Shown here one piece after another: positions 1-8,245 of a stretch of 61,826 nt of DNA. The stretch's first letter is position 1. Every line of letters begins with the position of its first letter. Source of the DNA: Aestuariicoccus sp032586235. GTDB taxonomy: Bacteria > Pseudomonadota > Alphaproteobacteria > Rhodobacterales > Rhodobacteraceae. The position numbers and the translations under genes are program-made. The stretch is from the NCBI RefSeq assembly GCF_032586235.1, contig NZ_JAWHTD010000023.1:1-61826 (forward strand), given 5' to 3'. The notes under the pieces are model-generated. The model searched no databases. It was not told the origin of the DNA and saw only the letters and a list, made by a program, of their open reading frames with translations.

Positions 1-157
<157 letters not shown>

Positions 158-165
158 ACATCACG

Positions 166-1440
166 TCACGCGGCGATGAACTCGTTCCACTTGCGGACCA
201 TGTACTGGTTCTCTTCCATGACCGAGTTCCAGCAGGCCACGGCCCCCATCCGGTCGTAGAACGACCCGCCGTCGCGCACTTCGCCCGCGCCGGCCAGCTT
301 GTCGCCGAAGGGCGACAGGATGTCGCCGGTGGATTCCTTGCCCTCGAACCAATAGCCCCACTCGTTCTCGCTCATGAATGCCTTCGAGGTCTCGGGCACC
401 GCCGAGTAATAGCCCTGCCGCATCAAAAAGCCGCCGACCCAGCCCGAGAGATACCAGTTGATGTACTCATAGGCCGCATCCAGCTCCATGCCCGACAGGT
501 TGGCCGACAGCCCGATGCCGCCGCCCCAGGACCGGTAGCCCTCTTTGAGCGGCTGGTAGACGCAGGGGATCCCGCGCGAGCGCACGGCGGTGATGGCGGG
601 CGACCACATCGACTGGATCACCACCTCGCCCGACGCCATCAGGTTGACGCTCTCGTCGAAGGTCTTCCAGAAGGCGCGGAACTGGCCGTTTTTCTTGGCC
701 TCGGTGAAGATCGCGATGGTCTTGTCGATCTCCTCGCGGGTCATGTTGCCCTTGTCGCCATAGGTGATCTCGCCCATCGCCTCGCAGACCATGGCCATGT
801 CCATGATCCCGATCGACGAGATGTCGAGGATCGAGGCCTTGCCCTTGAACTCGGGGTTCAGCAGCTCGGTCCAGGACTCGATGGGGCGGCCGATCAGGTC
901 GGGGCGGATGCCCAGCGTGTCGGCGTTGTAGATCGTCGGGATCAGCGTCATCCAGCCGCTTTCGTTGTCCACGAAGTCGGTGCCGCCGGGGCCCTCGACA
1001 AAGCCCACCGTGTGCGGCGCGGTGCCCTGGGCGATCTCGCTTTCGGGCGTCAGCTTGCCGTTGCGGAAGATGCCGACGATCTTGTCGTAATTCGCGATCT
1101 TGCTGGCATCCATCGCCTGCAGGTTGCCCGTGGGCCAGACCTTCTTGCAGACGAAATACTCGATATCGGCGATGTCGAAGCTGTCGGGCTGGGTGGCCGC
1201 GCGCTGGGTGACGCTGTCGGTGTCGAGCGCGGTCATTTCCAGCGTGATGCCGAGGTCTTCCTTCACCTTGGTGGCCACCTCGTTGAGGTTCGACACGCCG
1301 GTGCCGAACTGGCGCAGGACGATGTCCTTGCTTTCCTGGCCCCAGACCATCGGGGCGGGCAGGGCCGAGGCGGCCAGCGCGGCCCCGCCGGTTTTCAGCA
1401 GCGCGCGGCGGCTGTAGCGAATTTTGGAAATCGTGGTCAT
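166..1440 (-). CDS. ABC transporter substrate-binding protein, PotD-like (SBP_bac_8 type)
   Basis: 424 aa periplasmic solute-binding protein. The N-terminus carries a twin-arginine signal (SRRALLKTGG, then an Ala-rich stretch ending near VWGQ), so export by Tat is likely. The body resembles extracellular family 1 binding proteins of spermidine/putrescine-type importers. A GAGGACG ribosome site lies about 7 nt before the ATG. It is downstream of the ATPase gene on the same strand, 46 bp apart, as in a PotA-D-B-C-like operon. The permease genes are not in the window and should lie to the left. The substrate is unknown; a polyamine, amino acid derivative or organic acid is possible. Confidence 0.88.
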   Translation of the reverse strand: MTTISKIRYSRRALLKTGGAALAASALPAPMVWGQESKDIVLRQFGTGVSNLNEVATKVKEDLGITLEMTALDTDSVTQRAATQPDSFDIADIEYFVCKKVWPTGNLQAMDASKIANYDKIVGIFRNGKLTPESEIAQGTAPHTVGFVEGPGGTDFVDNESGWMTLIPTIYNADTLGIRPDLIGRPIESWTELLNPEFKGKASILDISSIGIMDMAMVCEAMGEITYGDKGNMTREEIDKTIAIFTEAKKNGQFRAFWKTFDESVNLMASGEVVIQSMWSPAITAVRSRGIPCVYQPLKEGYRSWGGGIGLSANLSGMELDAAYEYINWYLSGWVGGFLMRQGYYSAVPETSKAFMSENEWGYWFEGKESTGDILSPFGDKLAGAGEVRDGGSFYDRMGAVACWNSVMEENQYMVRKWNEFIAA

Positions 1441-1486
1441 GGTTCGTCCTCTCTGTTGGGTTCGTTGTGCCGGAATGTTCTGGATG

Positions 1487-2470
1487 TCAGGCGGTGACGG
1501 GGTGGGCGGCCGCGTCGTCCCAGCCGAGGCCGATCACCTCGCCCAGATCGTGCGGGTCGGCAAAAAACGCCGCATCGGGCAAGAGCGCGGTCACCTCCTG
1601 GTCGCCCGCGACGACGGCGGTCAGCGCCACATGCGCGCCCTGATATTCGATGCCGGTCACACGCCCGTCGATGCGGCCCTCGTCGGGCGCCGTCACCTTC
1701 ATGACGTCCGAGCGGAGCGCGAATTGCCCCTGCGGCAGGGTCAGCACGTTGTGCCCGCCCATGAAGCGCGCGACGAAGGCGGTGCGCGGCGCATTGAAGA
1801 CCTCGCGCGCGGGGCCGGCCTGTTCGATGCGCGCGTCGTTCATCACGATGATCTCGTCGGCCAGCGCCAGCGCCTCGTCCTGGCCGTGGGTCACATGGAT
1901 GAAACTTATGCCCAGATCGCGCTGCAGCCGCTTCAGTTCGGCCCGCATCCGGATACGCAGGAACGGATCGAGCGCCGACAGCGGTTCGTCCAGCAACAGC
2001 ACCTGCGGCCGGGTGATCAGCGCGCGCGCCAGCGCGACGCGCTGCTGCTGGCCGCCCGACAGCTGGTCGGGCTTGCGGTCGGCATAGCGCGTCATCTCCA
2101 CCAGCTCGAGCATCTCGTCGGCCCGCTTCAGCCGCGCGGTCTTGTCGGTGCCGGCCATCTTGAGGCTGAAGGCCACGTTGTCACGCACGGTCAGATGCGG
2201 AAACAAAGCGTAGCTCTGAAACATCATCGCCGTGCCGCGTTTGGCTGGCGGCAGGTGCGAAATGTCCCGCCCGCCCAGCAGGATGGCGCCGTCGCTGACA
2301 TCCTCGTGCCCCGCGATCATGCGCAGGGTCGAGGATTTGCCGCAGCCCGACGGCCCCAGCAGGCACGCATAGGTGCCCGCCTTGAAGTGATGCGCGATCG
2401 CATCGACGGCGACGGTCTGTCCGTAGCGTTTCGTCAGGGAAACGAATTCAAGGTCGGCGGAAGGTGTCAT
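1487..2470 (-). CDS. ABC transporter ATP-binding protein, PotA-like
   Basis: 327 aa nucleotide-binding subunit of an importer. Visible motifs in order are Walker A GPSGCGKSS, signature LSGGQQQRVALARAL, Walker B LLLDEPLSALD, switch-region HVTHGQDEA, and a C-terminal TOBE-like extension. I chose the ATG at 2470 (MTPSADLEFV) because AGGACG precedes it at good spacing. The frame is open further upstream, but that stretch looks like leader sequence. The gene lies directly upstream of the binding-protein gene and divergent from a GntR regulator, so that regulator probably controls it. Confidence 0.88.
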   Translation of the reverse strand: MTPSADLEFVSLTKRYGQTVAVDAIAHHFKAGTYACLLGPSGCGKSSTLRMIAGHEDVSDGAILLGGRDISHLPPAKRGTAMMFQSYALFPHLTVRDNVAFSLKMAGTDKTARLKRADEMLELVEMTRYADRKPDQLSGGQQQRVALARALITRPQVLLLDEPLSALDPFLRIRMRAELKRLQRDLGISFIHVTHGQDEALALADEIIVMNDARIEQAGPAREVFNAPRTAFVARFMGGHNVLTLPQGQFALRSDVMKVTAPDEGRIDGRVTGIEYQGAHVALTAVVAGDQEVTALLPDAAFFADPHDLGEVIGLGWDDAAAHPVTA

Positions 2471-2617
2471 CGGTCGTCCTGGCAGCTCTTGCGACCAGTC
2501 GGGGCTTCCGCAGGGCGTCAGGCAACGACTAACTGGGCCTCTCGGTCCGCTCTTTGCGCTTTGCCGTTTATTTGAGCGGTCGGGAGGGGGGAGCGCCCGA
2601 ATGTTGCGCACAATAGA

Positions 2618-2625
2618 TGTATACA
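2618..2625. promoter_or_regulatory. Candidate FCD-GntR operator in divergent region
   Basis: TGTATACA, a perfect palindrome within TAGATGTATACAATTA. It lies between the divergent ATPase (start 2470) and GntR (start 2697) genes. Many FCD-family GntR proteins bind short GT..AC palindromes of this kind. Assigning it to the adjacent regulator is inference. Confidence 0.45.
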
Positions 2626-2696
2626 ATTAACTCTCATGTTGGATTTGATTCTGTCATGCCTTGTGCGCATGGGGCGGACCGGCCAATGTCGCGGGC

Positions 2697-3407
2697 ATGA
2701 CTCGCAGTGCCAGTACACCCTCGTTTATCCATCCCACCGTCGGCGGCCCCAGCGCCGATATCGTCGTGGCGCTGTCGCAGGCGATCCACGAACACCGGCT
2801 GTTGCCCGGCACCAAGCTGGGCGAGGACGAGCTGAGCCGCATCTTTAACGTCTCGCGCACCGTGGTGCGGTCGGCCCTGCAATCGCTGTCGCACGAGGAA
2901 CTGGTCGAGCTCAGGCGCAACCGCGGGGCCTTTGTCGCGCAGCCCACGATCCGCGAGGCGCGCGAGGTCTTCGAGGCCCGCGCCCTGCTTGAGCCGCGCA
3001 CCGCGCGCTCGGCCGCCGAACGCATGACGCCCGAGGATCTGGCGCGGCTCGAGGCGCATATCGCCGCCGAACACGACGCCATCGCCAATGCCGAACACGG
3101 CAAGGCGCTGCGGCTCTCGGGGCAGTTCCACATCGACATCTCGCGCATCGCCGACCAGGCGACCATCGCGGGGTTCATCGAACGGTTGGTGGCGCGGTCG
3201 TCGCTGATCATCGCGCTCTACTGGCAGCGCCAGAGCGCGCTGTGCGAAAAGCATGCCCACGGCGCGCTTCTCGAGGCGTTCCGCCGGGGCGACGGGGACG
3301 ATGCCGAAGATCTCATGAAAAGCCACCTGGTCGATATCGTCGCGGCGCTCGACCTGCGCGAACTGCCGCGCGCCCAGACCAGCCTGCAGGACATCCTAAA
3401 GGTCTGA
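2697..3407 (+). CDS. GntR family transcriptional regulator (FadR/FCD subfamily)
   Basis: 236 aa from the ATG at 2697 (MTRSASTPSF). The N-terminal winged helix-turn-helix contains GTKLGEDELSRIFNVSRTVV, followed by the usual recognition segment. The C-terminal helical FCD domain carries the ligand-pocket region around GQFHIDISRIAD. It is divergent from the ABC importer genes with a 226-bp shared promoter region containing a TGTATACA palindrome. It probably senses the imported compound or a catabolite and represses the importer. An upstream in-frame ATG at 2661 exists but adds a sequence unlike the family N-terminus. Confidence 0.87.
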   Translation: MTRSASTPSFIHPTVGGPSADIVVALSQAIHEHRLLPGTKLGEDELSRIFNVSRTVVRSALQSLSHEELVELRRNRGAFVAQPTIREAREVFEARALLEPRTARSAAERMTPEDLARLEAHIAAEHDAIANAEHGKALRLSGQFHIDISRIADQATIAGFIERLVARSSLIIALYWQRQSALCEKHAHGALLEAFRRGDGDDAEDLMKSHLVDIVAALDLRELPRAQTSLQDILKV

Positions 3408-3781
3408 TCCGCAGGCGCTGCGGGGCGCGTGCGATGCGGGCGTCTTTCGTAGCGTCCGCTATCCGCCAAGCCCCGCTTGCCTCACCGGTCCTCGAAGACC
3501 GCTGAAACCGGACGCAGCGGAACGGGCCATCCTCTGGCCTATCTCGCGACCAACCGGGCGTCGGGCAGGTGCCGCCTCGGCCCACGAGACGGGGCATGTC
3601 GGCGCCCCCCCCGACGAGATCGCGATGCGCCGCCATGACCTGCGCCACGGCATGTCGGTCCAAAAGACGGTGGCGGCCAACGGAAGCTTCTCTACGCAGC
3701 CCTGTCCGCCGCCGCGCGGGGCGGAACGGATTGCACGGCGCGACGCCGGAGCCTGGAGCCACCTCGTCCCGGGCCCAGACC
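3408..3781. other. 374-bp gap without a supported gene
   Basis: Between the convergent GntR and SAF-oxidoreductase genes. It begins with a small hairpin (CCGCAG-GCG-CTGCGG, 3409-3423) that could help end the GntR transcript, but no T-run follows. Frames are open on both strands only because of high G+C. I recognised no protein family and no RNA. Confidence 0.5.
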
Positions 3782-5077
3782 CTAGCGCGATGTGGCCAGT
3801 GCTGTGCGGTAAAGCTCGGCCACCGGATCCGCGCCGAGCTTGACATCGTCCAGCGTCAGCACCGCACCGGCGGGGATGTCGCGCCGCAGCGTTACGCCAT
3901 GCGCCAGCCCGATGGGCAGCGCCTCGCCCGCCCGGTCGAGCGGCAGCGCCTTGCCCCAGACGGTATAGCCGCCTTCGCCATCGAGCACTTCGCCCGCCTT
4001 CAGCGCGCGTTTCGCGACCGAGGCCACGGTGCCCCGCATCGCCCGGGTGCGGCCTGTCGGCTCGCCACGCAGCGCGGCGCTCAGGACCGAGATCGACAGC
4101 TCGAGCCCGATCAGGTGGAAGGGCTTGTACATCGCCGCGAAACGCCCCGTATCGTCGGTGGGCAGCCCGTATTGGCGAAAGCATGCGGCGGCGTAGTCGT
4201 TGGGCGCCTCGATCACCACATAGACCCCCCAGCGCAGATCGCGGAAGACCGGCCGTCCGTCGCGTTCGAGCGACGACACCGTCTCGACCATGCCGCGCCC
4301 CTCCAGTTGGCCGCCGGCCGCGCGCGGGCGCAGCACATGGGCCAGATCGTCGACACCGCAGGGTGGGAAGGCCAGCCCCTCGGACGGCACGGTAAGGCCG
4401 CAGGCATTGGCGATGGCGACCATCTCGATCGCGCTCTTGGTGCCGTCGAGGAACGAGTTGAACATCTGCGGGTTCATTCCGGCCTTGGCGGCCTCTTCGG
4501 GTGTCAGCCCGTAATGCGGCCAGACGTTGTCGGGGGTGACCTGATGGTAGGTCGGCAGGTATTTCGTGCCTTTCCCGGCGGCGGCGACGTGAAACCCCGC
4601 GGCGCGCGCCCAGTCCACCATTTCCGACACCAGCGCGGGCTGGTCGCCGTAGGCCATGGAATAGACCACGCCCGCCGCTTCGGCCTCTTGCGCCAGCACC
4701 GGCCCGGCCAGAACGTCGGCCTCGACATTGACCATGACAATTTGCTTTCCGGCGGCAAAGGCCGCGCGGGCGTGGGCGATGCCGGCGCGGGGGTGCCCCG
4801 TCGCCTCGATCACCACGTCGACATCGTCGCGCGCGGCCAGTGCGCTGCCGTCCTCGAGATAGGCGCAGGCGTCGATCCGGGCGGCGTCCCAGCCGACGGC
4901 GCGGCAGGCGTTGCGCGCGCGCCCGGGGTCGAGATCGGCGATGGCCGTCACCTCGAGCCCCGCGATGGTCGGCACCTGGGACAGGAACATCGACCCGAAC
5001 TTGCCCGCGCCGATCAGCCCCGCGCGGACGGGCGCGCCGCGCGATGCGGCCTCTGCGGCGAGGTAAGAGAGGTTCAT
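3782..5077 (-). CDS. NAD(P)-dependent oxidoreductase, homoserine-dehydrogenase-like with C-terminal SAF domain
   Basis: 431 aa. A Rossmann fold starts around residue 17 (RAGLIGAGKFGSMF), with further dinucleotide-domain motifs VTAIADLDPGRAR and VVIEATGHPRAG. The middle carries the homoserine-dehydrogenase-like catalytic region (GTKYLPTYHQVTPDN), and the C-terminal 60-70 residues look like a SAF domain (LRRDIPAGAVLTLDDVKLG). Proteins of this build are linked to sugar-acid catabolism in some bacteria, but the reaction here is not known. It is flanked by two FCD GntR genes, the right-hand one divergent and damaged. Confidence 0.8.
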   Translation of the reverse strand: MNLSYLAAEAASRGAPVRAGLIGAGKFGSMFLSQVPTIAGLEVTAIADLDPGRARNACRAVGWDAARIDACAYLEDGSALAARDDVDVVIEATGHPRAGIAHARAAFAAGKQIVMVNVEADVLAGPVLAQEAEAAGVVYSMAYGDQPALVSEMVDWARAAGFHVAAAGKGTKYLPTYHQVTPDNVWPHYGLTPEEAAKAGMNPQMFNSFLDGTKSAIEMVAIANACGLTVPSEGLAFPPCGVDDLAHVLRPRAAGGQLEGRGMVETVSSLERDGRPVFRDLRWGVYVVIEAPNDYAAACFRQYGLPTDDTGRFAAMYKPFHLIGLELSISVLSAALRGEPTGRTRAMRGTVASVAKRALKAGEVLDGEGGYTVWGKALPLDRAGEALPIGLAHGVTLRRDIPAGAVLTLDDVKLGADPVAELYRTALATSR

Positions 5078-5403
5078 GCGATGTCCTTTCGGCTATGGGG
5101 AAGGGGGATACGGGCGCGGGGGCGGGTCTTGGGCTCTGGCGGCGCTCCACACCTGTCCGGCCCCAGCGTCCAGCCCCCGCGCCGCGCCTCCTCCGGCGCC
5201 TTTTATGAATTCTGTATTCGGATTTCGCAAGGCGCGCCGGGCCGGTTGCCGCTCCGATCCGGGCCGTATTGGGCGGCGTGACCCGAAGCTCACCGCCGAA
5301 AATACCCGCAAACCGCGGCCCCGACCGCCCCAAAGGAATAATTTTCTGGCGCGAAGGCCCTGCCTGTCCTATCCCGGACGCGCCGTTCCCAGGAGTCGTA
5401 TCC

Positions 5404-6114
5404 GTGCAGCCATTGGCCAGTGTTCCCAGCCGCTCCGAGCAGGTCTACCATGTCCTGCGGGACAGCATTTGCGAGTGCCGGCTCGAACCCGGGACCCATC
5501 TGGTCCAGGAGGATATCGCCGAAAAGCTGGGCGTGTCGCGGCAACCGGTCCAGCAGGCCATGCTGCTGCTGAAAAGCGACGGTCTGGTCGTCGAACAGGG
5601 CAAGCGCGGGCTTTACGTGGCGCCCATCGACCGGGCGGGGATGCGGCATCACTACCAGATCCGGCAGGTGCTGGATGAGCTGGCGGCACGGCTGGTGGCG
5701 GGTCGCGTCACAGAGGAACCCGGTTTTGGCGCGCATCTGCGCCGCGAGGGCACGGCGATCCTGGAGGAGGGCGCGCGCGCCCGCGAGCGCGGCGATGCGG
5801 CGGCCATGGTGCGCCACGACGTGGCCTTTCATACAATGATCTACCAGCTTTCCGGCAACCCGCTGATTGCCGCCAAGGCCGAGTCGCACTGGCTGTTCCT
5901 GCGCCGGGTGGTGATCGGCATCGTGACCCATGTGGGCCGGGGGCACACCGCCTGGGTGCAGCACGAGGGCATTCTGGACGCGCTGGTCGCGGGCGACTAA
6001 GACGGCGCGGTCACCCTGGCGGGCGCGCATGTGACCGGCGCGCAGGCGGCCCTTGCCAAGGCGCTGGACAGCGGCGAGGCCGCGCCGCTTTTCGGCGATG
6101 CCGCCGCCGAGTGA
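5404..6114 (+). pseudogene. GntR family (FCD) regulator with premature in-frame TAA
   Basis: The reading frame starts at GTG 5404 with AGGAG 8 nt upstream. It has a winged helix-turn-helix (DIAEKLGVSRQPVQQAMLLL) and most of an FCD domain (DVAFHTMIYQLSG, WVQHEGILDAL). A TAA at 5998-6000 stops it after 198 aa. Beyond it the same frame continues as DGAVTLAGAHVTGAQAALAK and on to a TGA at 6112-6114, which is the expected last FCD helix, including the His that usually completes the metal or ligand site. One nonsense change explains this. The product is either truncated and altered or dead. A sequencing error is possible, and a functional 198-aa protein cannot be excluded. Confidence 0.8.
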
Positions 6115-6144
6115 TGGCGTGTTGTGCCGCCATTGAGGGCGGGA

Positions 6145-6789
6145 TCAATCCTCGGGGCGGATGCCGAAATAGCTGAGATACTTGTCCACCGCGCGCGCGA
6201 TGGCGGCGTCGGGATCGTCGGGCGGCGGCATCCGGTAGATGTGCTGGCGGATGCCGACATAGACGATGCCGCCGTGCAGATTCCAGATGTCCTCCATGTC
6301 CGGCTGGCGCGCGCCGCGCGCCAGTGCGGCGGTCTCTGCCAGCACCGGGCGCAGAATCACCTCGCCCAGATGCTTGAGGTAGCGATGGTTCAGCGCCGCC
6401 CCCGCGAGCCCCGAGAACATGAAGATTCGCATCCATTCCCGCTCGAATATCAGCGCGCTGTATTCGGTGTAGAACGCCAGCAGCCGCACCCGCAGCGGCA
6501 GCGAGCGGTCGGTCAGACGATCCGGCCAGCCCGGTGACAGCCGGTCGAGATAGACCTTCTCGTAGACCGCTTCGATCAGATCGTCTTTGGTCGCGAAGTA
6601 GTTGAAAAGCAAGGATTGCGTGACGCCCAGCCGCTTGGCCAGATCGCGCGTCTTGCCGTCCAGCCCGACCTCGGCAAAGAACCTAACGGCCTCGTCCACG
6701 ATCTGCTGGCGGCGCTCCTCGGGGGGCAGGCGCCGGCGGGTCGCGGCGTCCTCGGCGGGGGTCTGAGCTCTGTCGGTCCGTCCGTCCAT
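6145..6789 (-). CDS. TetR family transcriptional regulator
   Basis: 214 aa. The N-terminal TetR helix-turn-helix is clear (QQIVDEAVRFFAEVGLDG, then TRDLAKRLGVTQSLLFNYFA). The C-terminal ligand domain has TetR_C-type features (EREWMRIFMFSGLAGAALN). I chose the start at 6789 (MDGRTDRAQ) because GGAGG lies 5 nt upstream; an ATG at 6840 has no ribosome site. It is divergent from the molybdenum hydroxylase/TRAP operon, with palindromes in the shared region, so it probably represses that operon until the substrate is present. Confidence 0.88.
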   Translation of the reverse strand: MDGRTDRAQTPAEDAATRRRLPPEERRQQIVDEAVRFFAEVGLDGKTRDLAKRLGVTQSLLFNYFATKDDLIEAVYEKVYLDRLSPGWPDRLTDRSLPLRVRLLAFYTEYSALIFEREWMRIFMFSGLAGAALNHRYLKHLGEVILRPVLAETAALARGARQPDMEDIWNLHGGIVYVGIRQHIYRMPPPDDPDAAIARAVDKYLSYFGIRPED

Positions 6790-6847
6790 TTGCGCCTCCG
6801 CTGACGTGCCTATCCGAAATTCGGGGTTGAAACGACTCACTTTTATA

Positions 6848-6874
6848 GATCATATGATCAACAGGATTGATCAA
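6848..6874. promoter_or_regulatory. Candidate TetR operator palindromes
   Basis: Two GATC-containing palindromes, GATCATATGATC (6848-6859) and TTGATCAA (6867-6874), are spaced about two helical turns centre to centre. They lie in the divergent region between the TetR gene and the hydroxylase operon, in locally AT-rich DNA. A role as a paired operator is inference from position and symmetry. Confidence 0.45.
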
Positions 6875-6914
6875 GCGCTCAATAAGAGAGTGCGGATCAA
6901 GGGGAGGGGACATC

Positions 6915-7748
6915 ATGAAGGCATCTGTGGGCGGCTACGCCCGCGCCAGGGATCTGCGCCATGCGTTCGACCTGCTGGCGGCCTCGGAGGGGCAGGGGCG
7001 CATTCTGGCCGGCGGCCAGAGCCTTGTGGCCGCGATGAACATGCGGCTTTCCACCGACGAATTGCTGGTCGATATCTCGCGGCTGGACGAGCTGGCGGGT
7101 GTCACGGACACCGGCACGCATCTGCGCATCGGCGCGCTGACGCGCCATGCCGCCGTCGGGGCCGATCCGCTGGTGCGCGCCCATGCGCCGCTTCTGGCAG
7201 AGGCCGTGGGCCACATCGCCCATGCGGCAATCCGCAACCGCGGCACCATCGGCGGGGCGCTGGCCCATGCCGATCCGGCGGCCGAATTCCCCGCCTGCGC
7301 GCTGGCGCTGGGGGCGGTGATGCATGTCGAGGGAACGGACGGCGCGCGCGACGTCGCGGCCGAGGATTTCTTCGAGGATCTCTTTACCACCGCCATCGGC
7401 GAGGGCGAGATTCTGACCGCCATCTCCGTGCCCAAGGCCGAAGACGGCGAAGCCCAGGCGCTTGAGGAAGTGGCGCGGCGGTCGGGCGATTACGCGCTGG
7501 CGGGGCTGTGCCTGGTCAAGCGGTCTTTGGGTCACCGCGTGGCGCTCTTGTCGGTGGCCGCGACGCCGGTTCTGGCGACCGGGGCGATGGCGGCGCTCGA
7601 CGCGGGCGATCTGGACGGCGCGGTCGCCGCGCTGAAGTCCGAAATCGACCCGCCCTCCGACACCCAGGCCTCCGCCGCCTACCGGCGGCATCTGGCGGGG
7701 GTTCTGCTGCGCCGCGCAGTGGCGCGGATCGAAGGAGAGACAGCATGA
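6915..7748 (+). CDS. Molybdenum hydroxylase FAD-binding (medium, CoxM-like) subunit
   Basis: 277 aa. Shows the FAD-binding signatures of the xanthine oxidase family medium subunit: GRILAGGQSLVAAMNMR near residue 35 and AIRNRGTIGGALAHADPAAE near residue 105. A strong GGGAGGGG ribosome site precedes the ATG at 6915. This subunit passes electrons from the iron-sulfur subunit to an acceptor through FAD. It is the first gene of the hydroxylase-TRAP operon and overlaps the next gene by ATGA. Confidence 0.92.
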   Translation: MKASVGGYARARDLRHAFDLLAASEGQGRILAGGQSLVAAMNMRLSTDELLVDISRLDELAGVTDTGTHLRIGALTRHAAVGADPLVRAHAPLLAEAVGHIAHAAIRNRGTIGGALAHADPAAEFPACALALGAVMHVEGTDGARDVAAEDFFEDLFTTAIGEGEILTAISVPKAEDGEAQALEEVARRSGDYALAGLCLVKRSLGHRVALLSVAATPVLATGAMAALDAGDLDGAVAALKSEIDPPSDTQASAAYRRHLAGVLLRRAVARIEGETA

Positions 7749-8245
7749 CGGACATGTTCCGCGACAAGGTCGATATCGAGCTGACGGTGAACGGCGAGCC
7801 GGTCGAGGCGCGCGTGCCCGCCGGTCAGCACCTGGTGGATTTCCTGCGCGCCGAGCTGGGGCTGACGGGCGCGCATGCCTCGTGCGAACACGGCGTCTGC
7901 GGCGCCTGCACGATCCGCGTCGACGGCGCGGCGGTGCGCGGCTGCCTGATGCTGGCGGCACAGGCCGACGGGGCCGAGGTCTGGACGCTGGAAGGGCTGT
8001 CCGACAGTGCCGCCATCGCCGATCTGCAGGACGCCTTCGTCGCGCGCAACGCGCTGCAATGCGGGTTCTGTACGCCCGGAATGCTGGTCGCCGCCGAAGA
8101 GCTGCTGAGCGGCGGCTCGGTGCCCAGCCGCGCCGAGATTCGCGAACATATGTCGGGCAATTACTGCCGCTGCACGGGCTACGAGGCCATCGTGGACGCG
8201 GTCGAAGAGGTGGCGCAGGCGCGCGCCGGAAAGGGGGCGGCATGA
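7745..8245 (+). CDS. Molybdenum hydroxylase 2Fe-2S (small, CoxS-like) subunit
   Basis: 166 aa. Two [2Fe-2S] cluster motifs are complete: plant-ferredoxin-type Cys at about residues 47, 52, 55 and 67 (CEHGVCGAC), and the second set at about 106, 109, 141 and 143 (CGFC, CRC). It transfers electrons from the molybdopterin centre to the FAD subunit. It overlaps both neighbours by 4 bp (ATGA), so the three subunits are translationally coupled. Confidence 0.95.
   Translation: MTDMFRDKVDIELTVNGEPVEARVPAGQHLVDFLRAELGLTGAHASCEHGVCGACTIRVDGAAVRGCLMLAAQADGAEVWTLEGLSDSAAIADLQDAFVARNALQCGFCTPGMLVAAEELLSGGSVPSRAEIREHMSGNYCRCTGYEAIVDAVEEVAQARAGKGAA

Noticed and set aside
3459..5333. 624-codon minus-strand frame over the SAF oxidoreductase gene
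   Set aside because: Arg-rich shifted translation of the same gene; the 431-aa frame has the Rossmann and SAF motifs.
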